NCBI GenBank assembly: GCA_034506315.1
Contig: JAPDPT010000011.1
Coordinates: 23,330-64,493, forward strand
DNA from: a candidate division KSB1 bacterium
GTDB taxonomy: Bacteria; Zhuqueibacterota; Zhuqueibacteria; Oleimicrobiales; Geothermoviventaceae
DNA: 41,164 nucleotides
Direction: 5' to 3'
Part shown: positions 28,947 through 37,773 of the stretch, piece by piece
Layout: every line of letters starts with the position of its first letter
Numbering within the stretch: the first letter of the stretch is position 1
The notes under the pieces: generated by a model
What the model was told of the DNA's origin: nothing
The model's database searches: none
Seen by the model: the letters and a program-made list of their open reading frames with translations, nothing else
Made by a program: the position numbers and the translations under genes

Positions 28947-30239
28947 TCAGGATGGCAGGGGATAAAGGGGAAACTCGGCGGTCAGCGCGCGCACCTTCTC
29001 CCGAACGGCAAGGATACGTCGCTCGTCCTCAATGTGCGTCAGGACCTCGTGGATGAGATCAGCGATGAGCTCCATCTGCGGCTCTTTCATCCCGCGCGTT
29101 GTCACCGCCGGCGTCCCGATGCGAATGCCGCTGGTCACAAAGGGGCTCTGCTCATCGAACGGGACCATGTTCTTGTTGACCGTGATGCCTGCCTTTTCTA
29201 AGGCTTTCTCCGCGTCCCGGCCGGTGAGGCCCTTGTTGCGCAGGTCGACCAGCATCAGGTGATTGTCCGTACCGCCGGAAACGATGTGATATCCGTAGTC
29301 CATAAGGCGTCGCGCCAGGGTCTGAGCGTTGCGGATCACCTGCCGTGAGTACTCGCGGAATTCCGGCGCAAGAGCCTCCTTGAACGCCACCGCCTTCGCC
29401 GCAATCACGTGCATCAAGGGTCCACCCTGCACCCCGGGAAAGACATTGGCGTCGATGAGCTCCGAAATCATCCGCAGACGGCCCTTGGGATTCCGGATAC
29501 CCATGTCGTTTTCCTCATCCCGGCCCAGAAGGATCATCCCCCCACGCGGGCCGCGGAGAGTCTTGTGGGTGGTGGTGGTCACGGCGTGGCAGTGGGGCAG
29601 AGGGTTATTCAGAAGCCCGCTGGCGATCAGACCCGCCGGGTGGGCGATGTCGGCCACAAGCTTCGCCCCCACCCGGTCGGCAATCTGCCGGAAGGCGGCG
29701 TAGTCGATATCGCGGGAGTAGGCACTGGCCCCCGTCATGATCAGCTTGGGTTTCTCGCGCTCGGCCAGCTCCGCCACCTCATCCATGTTGATCCGGCCGG
29801 TCTCTCGATCCACCCCGTAAAACACCACGCGAAAGAAGCGGCCGGAGAAGTTCACCGGGCTCCCATGGGTGAGGTGTCCTCCATGGGACAGGTTCATGCC
29901 CATGATGGTGTCGCCAGGGCGCAGGAAGGTGAAGTAGACCGCCATGTTGGCCTGGGAACCGCAGTGAGGCTGCACATTGGCGTGAACCGCGCCGAATAGC
30001 TTCTTCGCCCGCTCCCGCGCCAGTTCCTCGGCGATGTCGACAAACTGGCAGCCTCCGTAGTAGCGGTGCGAGGGATACCCCTCAGCGTACTTATTGGTCA
30101 TCACCTGCCCAAGCGCCTGCAGGACGGCGAGGCTGACATGATTCTCCGAGGCGATCAGCTCGAGGGTATCGTTCTGGCGGCGGATCTCCCCAACAATAGC
30201 CTCGTAGATTTCCGGGTCAACCCTGCGGAGCTCCTCCAC
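28947..30239 (-). CDS. glyA: Serine hydroxymethyltransferase
   Basis: PLP enzyme that converts serine and tetrahydrofolate to glycine and methylene-tetrahydrofolate. It has 430 residues from the GTG at 30239. That start has GGGGAGG six bases upstream and gives the canonical N-terminus; a GTG five codons earlier (30254) has only an overlapping ribosome site. Motifs are [33 protein letters not shown], and [14 protein letters not shown] with the PLP lysine. It follows rpiB by about 18 bases and precedes nrdR. glyA near rpiB and nrdR recurs in many bacteria; methylene-THF feeds thymidylate synthesis. Confidence 0.97.
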   Translation of the reverse strand: MEELRRVDPEIYEAIVGEIRRQNDTLELIASENHVSLAVLQALGQVMTNKYAEGYPSHRYYGGCQFVDIAEELARERAKKLFGAVHANVQPHCGSQANMAVYFTFLRPGDTIMGMNLSHGGHLTHGSPVNFSGRFFRVVFYGVDRETGRINMDEVAELAEREKPKLIMTGASAYSRDIDYAAFRQIADRVGAKLVADIAHPAGLIASGLLNNPLPHCHAVTTTTHKTLRGPRGGMILLGRDEENDMGIRNPKGRLRMISELIDANVFPGVQGGPLMHVIAAKAVAFKEALAPEFREYSRQVIRNAQTLARRLMDYGYHIVSGGTDNHLMLVDLRNKGLTGRDAEKALEKAGITVNKNMVPFDEQSPFVTSGIRIGTPAVTTRGMKEPQMELIADLIHEVLTHIEDERRILAVREKVRALTAEFPLYPLPS

Positions 30240-30257
30240 CGAAGTCCTCCCCACCCC

Positions 30258-30734
30258 TTAGGGTTCCGTACGGTCCAGCTCAGCGATCTTTTGGACCCGG
30301 CGGGCGTGCCTTCCCCCCTCGAACGGAGTCGACAACCACGTGTCCACGATCTCGAAGGCCAGGAGCTCGCCGAGGAGCTTGCCGCCAAGAGCCAGCACGT
30401 TGGCGTCGTTGTGCTGCCGGGAGAGGCGTGCGGTCGTCACCGAATCGCACAGGGCCGCGCGAATCCCCCGGATCTTATTGGCCACGATGGACATGCCGAT
30501 CCCCGTGGCGCACACGAGGATCCCTGCTGCACATTCCCCCCGCGCCACGGCGCGCGCACACTGGGAACCGAAGTCCGGGTAGTCGGTCCGTTCCGTACTG
30601 TGCGCCCCGAAGTCCTTTACCTGAAAGCCCGCCGCGAGCAGGTGCTCCCGAAGCTTCTCCTTCAGCTCGTAGCCCGCGTGGTCGCACGCCAGCCCAATCG
30701 GCTTCCCTTTGTCGATCCAGGTCTGCGCCACCAT
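30258..30734 (-). CDS. rpiB: Ribose-5-phosphate isomerase B
   Basis: Interconverts ribose 5-phosphate and ribulose 5-phosphate; ribulose 5-phosphate is also the substrate of KdsD encoded elsewhere in this window. It has 158 residues. Active-site segments are LACDHAGYELK (Asp18, His19), DYPDFG, and ILVCATGIGMSIVANK with the catalytic Cys75, then NDANVLALGGK. The usual CGTGIG has Ala for the first Gly, which is a mild change. The ATG at 30734 starts seven bases after the stop of the TPR gene and has only a weak ribosome site, so translation may be coupled. Confidence 0.95.
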   Translation of the reverse strand: MVAQTWIDKGKPIGLACDHAGYELKEKLREHLLAAGFQVKDFGAHSTERTDYPDFGSQCARAVARGECAAGILVCATGIGMSIVANKIRGIRAALCDSVTTARLSRQHNDANVLALGGKLLGELLAFEIVDTWLSTPFEGGRHARRVQKIAELDRTEP

Positions 30735-30741
30735 CAGAGAC

Positions 30742-32013
30742 TTACCGGTAGATCCAGGAGTAGCAGTCCAGCCGAGCCTCCTTCTCGTTCGGATGGAAGA
30801 AATAGTCTTCCTTGGTGGGGATCAGCTGTTGTAGATAGTTGATCATCCTCTGCGCGTAGTCGGACCACGCTGGGTCCTGTTTGGCTTTCTGGAATTCGTC
30901 GTAGGCAAGTTTGTAGACCAGCTTGTCGTCGAACTTGATGTCCCGGCCGGAGGAGCACTGGTCGGCCGCAGCCTGATAGATTTCTCCCCTGGCCACGTAG
31001 GCCATCCCGAAATTCGGATCGATCTGCAGGGCCCGGTTCGCGTACGTTCGCGCCTTCGCAAACTGCCCCAGCTCCTTGTAGGCGAGGGCGATCTCGCAAA
31101 GGGCTCGGGTGTTCCGGGCGTCCTTCTGCAGCACGCGCTCGAAGTACTGGATGGCCTTCGGGTACTGCTGAAGCTCGCTGTAGCAGTCCCCGACGTACAT
31201 CATCGCCTCGACGTCGTCCGGATTGAGCTGGTGGAGGCGAAGGAATTTCTCGAGGGCCTTCTCGAAGTCCTGTCGGTCGTAGTACGCCTTGCCCAGATCG
31301 TAGAGGAGGCGCGCGTTCTGCGGATCAGCCTCCAGTGCCCGTTCCATGGCGTTCAGCGCTTCATCCGTGCGCCCCGTGGACTTGTACAGCTGGGCCAAGG
31401 CCTTGCGGGTTGTCTCGTCGCTGGGGTCCAACTCCAGAACCTTTTCATAGGCCCGGATCGCCTCGTGCAGCTGATTGTTCCGAACGTACAGGTTACCGAG
31501 GATCCGGTAGTCATCCACAGTGCCCGAGTCGACCGTCACCGCCTTCTCGTAGTGTTCGATCGCCTCGGGAATCTGTTCCCGCCCCATGTAGAGATAACCC
31601 AGATTGCGGTGAAGCGGCTGGCTGGTGGGAAACACCTGAAGCCCAAGGCGGTACACCACCTCAGCGCTGTCCAGCATTCCTAGCCGAAAGTAACAGTCCG
31701 CGAGATACCGGAAGGGCAGGTCCTTGAACACGCGCGTGGTGTCCAAACCGATTACATCCCAAAAGGGTTTGATACTGCGGTCGTAGAGTTTGTTCTTGTA
31801 GTTCTCGTAGGCCGTGCTCCAGGCCTTGTTTCGTTCGAACTCCCATACCCGGCGCAGCGAATCCAGGCGCGCCTTCTCCTGCTCGGGTGTGACCACGCTT
31901 TGCTGCTGCGCCGTAGGAGCGCAACCGTACTCCGCCAGCCCAATCGCGAGCAGAATCGCCAATGCGATTTCCGGCATCCAACCGGACAAGACCTTGCCTC
32001 TTCGCCCTGACAC
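30742..32013 (-). CDS. Exported TPR-repeat protein
   Basis: A 423-residue protein with an N-terminal hydrophobic segment (residues 14-27, EIALAILLAIGLAE) followed by YGC-A-P. It could be a lipoprotein on Cys31, although the residues before the Cys do not make a good lipobox; otherwise it is membrane-anchored or secreted. About eight tetratricopeptide repeats run from residue 100 to 340 (pattern A..Y...G....A...Y...L..DP), giving a superhelical protein-binding scaffold. The C-terminal 70 residues fall outside the repeats. Function unknown; a role in assembling or holding an envelope complex is a guess. The GTG at 32013 has GGAGG nine bases upstream. It is the first gene of the rpiB-glyA-nrdR operon. 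Confidence 0.85.
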   Translation of the reverse strand: MSGRRGKVLSGWMPEIALAILLAIGLAEYGCAPTAQQQSVVTPEQEKARLDSLRRVWEFERNKAWSTAYENYKNKLYDRSIKPFWDVIGLDTTRVFKDLPFRYLADCYFRLGMLDSAEVVYRLGLQVFPTSQPLHRNLGYLYMGREQIPEAIEHYEKAVTVDSGTVDDYRILGNLYVRNNQLHEAIRAYEKVLELDPSDETTRKALAQLYKSTGRTDEALNAMERALEADPQNARLLYDLGKAYYDRQDFEKALEKFLRLHQLNPDDVEAMMYVGDCYSELQQYPKAIQYFERVLQKDARNTRALCEIALAYKELGQFAKARTYANRALQIDPNFGMAYVARGEIYQAAADQCSSGRDIKFDDKLVYKLAYDEFQKAKQDPAWSDYAQRMINYLQQLIPTKEDYFFHPNEKEARLDCYSWIYR

Positions 32014-32108
32014 CTTAGCCCACCTCCGTCTTGGCGTGTACCGGGCCCGCTCCCAACTCTCTCGTCGCCGCGGAACCGCTTCGAGCTACAACCCTCAAGG
32101 CCCCGAAA

Positions 32109-32137
32109 ATTTTAGCGTAAGTCCGGACAAAAAGCAA
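32109..32137 (-). promoter_or_regulatory. Promoter of the TPR-rpiB-glyA-nrdR operon
   Basis: Minus strand: -35 box TTGCTT (32137-32132), 17 bases, -10 box TAAAAT (32114-32109). It lies in an AT-rich island about 95 bases before the TPR gene and just after the end of the outer-membrane gene. Confidence 0.65.
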
Positions 32138-32182
32138 GCGTAATTTGGTCCTTGTCGTCTCCCACCACCACAGGTGGCCCCG

Positions 32183-33490
32183 CTACTGGCCGCGGACAAA
32201 CCACTTCTCCGCTCCCACAAAGGTCACCCCGAACCGCAGGAACGTCTCTTGTACGGGATACTCATCTCGATTGCCCCTTCGTCCGTACTCAAAGGCAAGG
32301 TCGAGGCGACCCCGCGACTCCGGCAGCGGGAACCCGAAGCCGGCCGTCACTGCGTGTTCCGTGAGGTGCCTGTCCGCCGTAGGACTGAAAGCCCAGACCC
32401 GGCGGTACACACCCAATCGGAGCACGGTTTTCTTCCAAAGCGCGGAATACTGGCCAGCTTTGGGAGTGAACTGAAGCCCTGCCGACAGGTGGCTCCAGCT
32501 TTTCGCCCCCTCGCCCGCGCCGCCGTACAGCTGCCATCCGCTCCAGTCCTGACGCAAGAAGTCCAGCACCAGAAGCCAACTCTCTCCCAACGACAGAGCC
32601 TGCCCTACGCCCCAAATGGCCGGGTAATCTGTCTTCAGCTGACGTACGGTGTCCGAGGAGACGTAGCGGGACTCTCCCCTCCTCTCCCCTTGCAGCCGAG
32701 CCCTTGTTTGGTAGAAGCCGCCTACGTACAGGCGGCGCAGAGGATTGACCATGATCCCCAAGGCTGCAGCCGTCCCCCGCACGTGTAGCGAGTACTGGTC
32801 CTCACTGGAACGAAAGTCAGCCCGCTCGAAGTCCACACGCCACGAGTCGTCCAGCTTGCCGTAAAGGAGGCGGAGACCCGCACCCACACTCCACCTCCGT
32901 CCAAACAGGTGAGACAGGTCAAGGGCAAGGGCCTGCACGCCGCCGCGACCCTCCCTGATCTGCCGAAACCCGACTTCCGCTTCACCCGCGAAGGAATAAC
33001 TACGGAAGCTGCCCGAACCGCGGAGCCGATAGGTACGGAGTGTGACGGGACGGAACCCGGCCGCCAATGCCCAGCTTCCAGCCACCGGTACGTGAAAATC
33101 GAAGGCAACGGGCATGCTGTAGTTGTGGCGTCCCGACGCCTGTCGGGTCTGCAGGCCCGTGCTCTCGTAGAGAAACGTTCCCGAAACGCACGTCAGGGGA
33201 AACGGTACCGAGGCAGCAGGGTTGAACGGGTTGACGCTCAGGCCCTCGGGCAGGGCAATCCCCCCTCCTCCGAGGGCACGAAACTGAGCGCCGGAAAGGA
33301 CAGCGTTCTCCCCGAGTCCGAAAACCGAGTACAGCGACCCGGCCCGACCTCCTGAGACCCCCATCGACCCTAACACCACCAAGGCCAGCAACCCCATCCG
33401 CAGCCAGAGTCGAGGTGTTCTCACGCTCCTTCGCAACGGTGCCTCCCCTGCCTCAATCCAGGAACCCCTCTTCGAGAAATTCGCGGTCAC
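32183..33490 (-). CDS. Predicted outer-membrane beta-barrel protein
   Basis: Not assigned to a named family. Up to 435 residues. An internal hydrophobic stretch (MGLLALVVLGSMGVSGGRAGS, about residues 32-52) looks like a signal peptide, so the true start is probably GTG 33424 or ATG 33397 rather than the overlapping GTG at 33490. The remainder has alternating aromatic/glycine strands with no membrane helix (for example SVGAGLRLLYGKL, LYVGGFYQTRARL, HAVTAGFGFPLP) and ends in LRFGVTFVGAEKWFVRGQ. The early GLGENAVLSGAQFRALGGGGIALPEG..NPFNPAA resembles the start of FadL/PorV-like barrels. The 33490 GTG overlaps the stop of the lipoprotein gene upstream by four bases, so the two are likely co-translated and may work together at the cell surface. 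Confidence 0.75.
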   Translation of the reverse strand: MTANFSKRGSWIEAGEAPLRRSVRTPRLWLRMGLLALVVLGSMGVSGGRAGSLYSVFGLGENAVLSGAQFRALGGGGIALPEGLSVNPFNPAASVPFPLTCVSGTFLYESTGLQTRQASGRHNYSMPVAFDFHVPVAGSWALAAGFRPVTLRTYRLRGSGSFRSYSFAGEAEVGFRQIREGRGGVQALALDLSHLFGRRWSVGAGLRLLYGKLDDSWRVDFERADFRSSEDQYSLHVRGTAAALGIMVNPLRRLYVGGFYQTRARLQGERRGESRYVSSDTVRQLKTDYPAIWGVGQALSLGESWLLVLDFLRQDWSGWQLYGGAGEGAKSWSHLSAGLQFTPKAGQYSALWKKTVLRLGVYRRVWAFSPTADRHLTEHAVTAGFGFPLPESRGRLDLAFEYGRRGNRDEYPVQETFLRFGVTFVGAEKWFVRGQ

Positions 33491-34671
33491 GGAGTCGTAC
33501 CTGGCGGCACGGTGTAGGTGATGATGAGCCGCGGGCCCGAGGCCGATTCCGACCCTGACGGGACAAACGCCACCCGGCCAACAGCTGCATCTTCACTGGC
33601 GATGCGGAGGAGAAAACCGTAGTCCGGCAGGTAACCCGCGACCATAAGCTGGACAACCTGGCTGAACCACTGGATCTGATCCTGAGCGGTCAGTTGGAAC
33701 AGGCGATCGGAGGGGGTGAGGGTGGCAAAGGCCCGGTAACCGGAGGAATCGAACGACACGTACTCGCCCTCCCAGGGCCACTCCGTCACCCGATGCACCC
33801 CAATGGAGAGGGTTGGGTCTTCGAAGCGCGTTTGTTCCGGCACGACACTCCACTCCAGTTGCGCCCGATTGATGGACGCGCCCCGCGGTACCCGCGAAAG
33901 GTCGAACTTGAGGAGGATTCGATCCACGTCCTGGCCCGTCAGGGTGTAGGCCACTTCGGTTGGCAGATCGTCTCGGTGGGCCACGAAGACGTCGGCACTG
34001 GGATAGGTCTCCGCCGAGTCCAGCTTGCCGCCCTTCGTGTATTTAAGCCACAGGGTCGGCGCTACGTTCAGGTTGGCCACGTCAATGGCGTAGAGCCGGA
34101 ACAGCACCTCTTCTCCGCCTTCCGCCTGCAACACGAATCCCCTATTGGCCGAGGCGTTCCAGGTCCAATCCGTGACGGCGGCCGTATCGAGACGCATTAC
34201 CACGGCCAGCGAATCGCGCGTGCTCCAGACCGTGTCGCCCAGCACTCGAGAGAAATCCACCTGCGGGGCGTTTTCCCACGTCACTTCTTTCTCCTTCCAC
34301 TCCCCGACGACCGCGTAGGCTCGTACGCGGACCTCGCCGGAGCCGTATCGAGCAGGCATTCGAAACCGCAGCTCAGCTCGGTGAACGTAAGCCGACTCGG
34401 GCAGGGCATCGAACAGCATAAAGGTGCGCGTTTCGAGTCCCTGGTAGCGTCCGACAAATAGGTAGTACCCGAGCCCGAAATTGATCGACGGCCGGATCTG
34501 ACGAATTTCGGTGGGAGAAAGAACGATCTCGTGAAGGCTGCCGACCACGCTTTCGCCGCCGAAACCGGCCTCCAGGGGCAGATCCTTGGATCTCTGGCAG
34601 GCGTGCACCGTCAAGAGCGCCGCAAGAATAGGTACCGTTGGAAGAACCCGCGCTACTGGATGTCTCTTCAT
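33487..34671 (-). CDS. Exported DNRLRE-type protein, probable lipoprotein
   Basis: A 394-residue protein with a signal sequence (VLPTVPILAALLTVHAC, possible lipid-bearing Cys25, imperfect lipobox). It seems to hold two DNRLRE-like beta-sandwich units. The first, about residues 60-215, has AELRFRMP..GEVRVRAYAVVGEWKEKEVTWENAP; the second, about 235-390, has ILLKFDLSRVPRGASINRAQLEWSV and ends in SGPRLIITYTV. DNRLRE units occur in secreted and surface proteins; what they bind is mostly unknown. The ATG at 34671 has AAGGAAC upstream. It begins 39 bases after hutI and overlaps the barrel gene, so it may be carried on the hut transcript. Confidence 0.78.
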   Translation of the reverse strand: MKRHPVARVLPTVPILAALLTVHACQRSKDLPLEAGFGGESVVGSLHEIVLSPTEIRQIRPSINFGLGYYLFVGRYQGLETRTFMLFDALPESAYVHRAELRFRMPARYGSGEVRVRAYAVVGEWKEKEVTWENAPQVDFSRVLGDTVWSTRDSLAVVMRLDTAAVTDWTWNASANRGFVLQAEGGEEVLFRLYAIDVANLNVAPTLWLKYTKGGKLDSAETYPSADVFVAHRDDLPTEVAYTLTGQDVDRILLKFDLSRVPRGASINRAQLEWSVVPEQTRFEDPTLSIGVHRVTEWPWEGEYVSFDSSGYRAFATLTPSDRLFQLTAQDQIQWFSQVVQLMVAGYLPDYGFLLRIASEDAAVGRVAFVPSGSESASGPRLIITYTVPPGTTP

Positions 34672-34710
34672 CGTCCGTTCCTTCTGGTGCTGGCGTTCTC
34701 CGCGCCGCGT

Positions 34711-35973
34711 CTACTCCTCCTGATGAACCACACGCCCCTTCTTGATAACCCAGCGCGGGCGCAGAGAGCCGAGGTAGTAGAAGAGCTCCCGATAGTCCGG
34801 TGTTGGCCAGACCACGATGTCGGCCGTTTTGCCCTCCTCCAGGGTCCCCAGTTCACCTTGCCGACCGAGAGCCCAGGCCCCGCCGACCGTGATGGCCGCC
34901 ATGGCTTCGGCGGGACTGAGTCCCTGTTTGAGGCAGGCGAGGCTGCCTGCAAACGGGAGAAAGAAAATCGGTGAGCTTCCCGGGTTAAAGTCTGTGGCCA
35001 CGGCAAGGGGCATACCGAGTTCGATCATCTTCCGGGCGGGCGCGAACCGGGACTTATTCAGGAAGAAAGTCGCCCCTGGCAGGTCCACGGGCACCACCCT
35101 GGCGGACGCCAGAAGCTCCAGATCCTCCACGGTGCAGTGGTCCAGATGGTCGGCCGACACAGCTCCCACCTTCGCAGCCACGCGTGAGCCCCCGCTCCGG
35201 GAAAGCTGCTCCGCGTGAATCTTGGCCTTGAGTCCGTGTTCGCTGGCAGAGGCCAGGATTCTTTCGGCCTCGAGGGGCGTGAAGAATCCCTCGTCACAAA
35301 AGACGTCGCAGAACTCGGCCAACCCCTCTTCGGCGACCGCTGGGAGCATTTCGGCCACGATCGCGTCCACGTACGCTTCGCGCCGGCCGCTGTATTCCTC
35401 CGGCAGGGCATGGGCACCGAGGAAAGTCGGAACGATATCTATTGGGTGGAGCTCCCGAAGCTTGGCCAGAACCCGCAGAAGCCGCACCTCGTGTTCGAGG
35501 GAGAGACCGTAGCCGGATTTGGCCTCCAGGGTAGTAGTCCCGGCTTTGAGGAATGCGTCCAATCGACGAAGGGCCAGGCGTAGCAGTTCTTCCTCCGATG
35601 CCTGGCGAACGGCCCGGACCGTGGAGAGGATTCCGCCACCCTTCCGGGCGATCTCTTCGTAGCTGGAGCCACGGAGCCTTGCCTCAAACTCGTCCAGGCG
35701 AGATCCCGCGAACACAGGGTGCGCGTGGCTGTCGACAAGCCCAGGGGTGACGGTGCACCCAACGGCATCGATCACTACCGTCCTGGCGGTCAGTTCTACT
35801 CGGGCAGCCACTTCCTCCTGCGGACCGACAGCCAGAATCCGATCTCCCCCGCAGGCGATCACCGCTCCCCGCAACGTCTCCACCGCTCGCCACGCGTACT
35901 CTGGTTTGCTCCCGCAGCGAGCCGTGACCACCTGTTCCGCGTTGCGGATGAGGAGAGTGGCGAACGGCCTCAC
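34711..35973 (-). CDS. hutI: Imidazolonepropionase
   Basis: Third enzyme of histidine breakdown: opens imidazolone propionate to formiminoglutamate. An amidohydrolase of 420 residues with metal-binding SHAHP (His83, His85), the substrate segment [30 protein letters not shown] and [10 protein letters not shown], all as in the family. The GTG at 35973 overlaps the hutU stop by four bases (GTGA) with GGAGGAAGC before it. hutH and the formiminoglutamate enzymes (hutG, hutF) are not in the window. Confidence 0.97.
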   Translation of the reverse strand: MRPFATLLIRNAEQVVTARCGSKPEYAWRAVETLRGAVIACGGDRILAVGPQEEVAARVELTARTVVIDAVGCTVTPGLVDSHAHPVFAGSRLDEFEARLRGSSYEEIARKGGGILSTVRAVRQASEEELLRLALRRLDAFLKAGTTTLEAKSGYGLSLEHEVRLLRVLAKLRELHPIDIVPTFLGAHALPEEYSGRREAYVDAIVAEMLPAVAEEGLAEFCDVFCDEGFFTPLEAERILASASEHGLKAKIHAEQLSRSGGSRVAAKVGAVSADHLDHCTVEDLELLASARVVPVDLPGATFFLNKSRFAPARKMIELGMPLAVATDFNPGSSPIFFLPFAGSLACLKQGLSPAEAMAAITVGGAWALGRQGELGTLEEGKTADIVVWPTPDYRELFYYLGSLRPRWVIKKGRVVHQEE

Positions 35974-37652
35974 GCTTCCTCCGCTGGCAGCATGGGGATA
36001 TCCACACCGCGCTCGCGGGCCACCTGGATGGCGCGTTCGTAGCCGGCGTCGGCGTGACGGGCGATGCCAATACCGGGATCGTTCGTCAGAACGCGCTCCA
36101 ATCGGCGGGCAGCCTCGTCGGTCCCGTCGGCCACGATCACCATCCCGGCGTGAATGGACAGACCGATGCCCACACCTCCCCCGTGGTGAACCGATACCCA
36201 GGATGCTCCGGAGGCCGTGTTCAGAAGGGCGTTGAGGATAGGCCAGTCAGCGATCGCATCGGAGCCGTCTTTCATTCCCTCCGTCTCCCGATTGGGAGAG
36301 GCCACCGAGCCCGTATCCAGGTGGTCCCGGCCGATGACAACGGGCGCTTTGAGCTCGCCCTTCGCCACGAGTTCGTTGAGCGCGAGGCCGAACCTGGCTC
36401 TCTCGCCGTAGCCAAGCCAGCAGATGCGTGCCGGCAAGCCCTGAAACTTCACCTTCTGCTGCGCCATCCGAATCCACCGCCGCAGAGCCTGATCCTCCGG
36501 GAAGAGCTCGAGCACCAGCTCGTCGGTCCGGTAAATATCCTCCGGATCCCCGGAGAGGGCGACCCAGCGGAACGGCCCCTTGCCTTCACAGAAGAGGGGC
36601 CGGATGTACTCGACCACAAAGCCTGGGATGTCGAATGCGTTCTCGACCCCGGCCTTCTTGGCCTGGCCGCGAAGATTGTTGCCGTAGTCGAAGGTGACGG
36701 CGCCGCGGGCCTTGAGCTCGAGCATGGCCCGCACGTGCACGGCCATGGAATGGTAGGCGCGCCGGATGTATTCCCTTGGGTCTTTCCTGCGGAGTTCGAG
36801 AGCTGCTTCGTAGGGCATGCCGTGCGGAACATAGCCGTTAAGCTCGTCGTGAGCGCTGGTCTGATCGGTGAGGACGTCGGGTACAACTCCCCGTCGCACC
36901 AGCTCAGGGAGGACGTCAGCTGTGTTGCCCACCAGTCCGACCGAAATGGCCTTCCCGTTGGTGCGCGCGTTGAGCACGATCTGGAGCGCTTCATCAAGTT
37001 CATCGCACAGCAGGTCGCAGTAGCCTGTGCGCACCCGCCGCTCGATGCGCGCCCGGTCCACCTCAATCCCGAGGAAGGCCGCCTCGTTCATCGTCGCGGC
37101 CAGGGGCTGGGCCCCACCCATCCCTCCAAGACCGCCCGACACAAGCAGCTTGCCCTTCAGGGAACCGCCGAAATGCCGCCTTGCGGCCGCTGCAAAGGTC
37201 TCGTACGTGCCCTGGAGGATCCCCTGCGTACCGATGTAGATCCAGCTGCCGGCCGTCATCTGACCGTACATAGTGAGACCCCGCTCCTCGAGGTCCCGGA
37301 ACGTCTCGGGAGTCGCCCAGGCGGGCACAAGCATCGCATTGGAGATCAGAACGCGGGGCGCATAAGGGTGGGTCCGAAACACGCCGACGGGCTTCCCCGA
37401 CTGGACGAGGAGGGTCTCGTCATTCTCCAGGCGCCGCAGCGTCCGCACGATGGCTTGGAAGCACTCCCAGTTCCGGGCCGCTTTGCCGGTACCGCCGTAG
37501 ACGATCAGCTCCTGAGGTTTCTCGGCGACCTCGGGGTCCAGATTGTTCATCAACATGCGGAGGGCGGCTTCCTGATGCCAGCCCTTGCAGGTAAGCCGGT
37601 TGCCGCGCGGGGCCCGAACCGTAGGTGCTGCTTCCACGGCTTCTACGGCCAT
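35970..37652 (-). CDS. hutU: Urocanate hydratase
   Basis: Second enzyme of histidine breakdown: adds water to urocanate with tightly bound NAD acting as an electrophile. It has 560 residues, the family's usual length. [14 protein letters not shown] near the start, [17 protein letters not shown], the NAD-binding [25 protein letters not shown], and the active-site Cys in [15 protein letters not shown] are conserved. The ATG at 37652 has GGGGAGGTGACGT upstream. It is the first gene of the hut unit, with a promoter at 37714-37742. Confidence 0.98.
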   Translation of the reverse strand: MAVEAVEAAPTVRAPRGNRLTCKGWHQEAALRMLMNNLDPEVAEKPQELIVYGGTGKAARNWECFQAIVRTLRRLENDETLLVQSGKPVGVFRTHPYAPRVLISNAMLVPAWATPETFRDLEERGLTMYGQMTAGSWIYIGTQGILQGTYETFAAAARRHFGGSLKGKLLVSGGLGGMGGAQPLAATMNEAAFLGIEVDRARIERRVRTGYCDLLCDELDEALQIVLNARTNGKAISVGLVGNTADVLPELVRRGVVPDVLTDQTSAHDELNGYVPHGMPYEAALELRRKDPREYIRRAYHSMAVHVRAMLELKARGAVTFDYGNNLRGQAKKAGVENAFDIPGFVVEYIRPLFCEGKGPFRWVALSGDPEDIYRTDELVLELFPEDQALRRWIRMAQQKVKFQGLPARICWLGYGERARFGLALNELVAKGELKAPVVIGRDHLDTGSVASPNRETEGMKDGSDAIADWPILNALLNTASGASWVSVHHGGGVGIGLSIHAGMVIVADGTDEAARRLERVLTNDPGIGIARHADAGYERAIQVARERGVDIPMLPAEEA

Positions 37653-37713
37653 ACGTCACCTCCCCGTGACCGAACCTTCGGCCTGACGCACAGCCCCCTC
37701 TAAGTTGCGGCAC

Positions 37714-37742
37714 AAGTTAGAAAACCAGCCCCCAAATTCCAA
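37714..37742 (-). promoter_or_regulatory. Promoter of hutU-hutI
   Basis: Minus strand: -35 box TTGGAA (37742-37737), 17 bases, -10 box TAACTT (37719-37714). The -35 box lies within a small palindrome, TTCCA-T-TGGAA, and a second inverted repeat CCGAA-GG-TTCGG sits in the leader near 37671-37682. Either could be an operator. Confidence 0.5.
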
Positions 37743-37773
37743 TGGAAATCCCTGGCCGCACGGCTGGCAGGAC

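Noticed and set aside
32150-32175. CCACC-TGT-GGTGG hairpin after the outer-membrane gene
   Set aside because: The stem is short and no T-run follows, so I do not call it a terminator.
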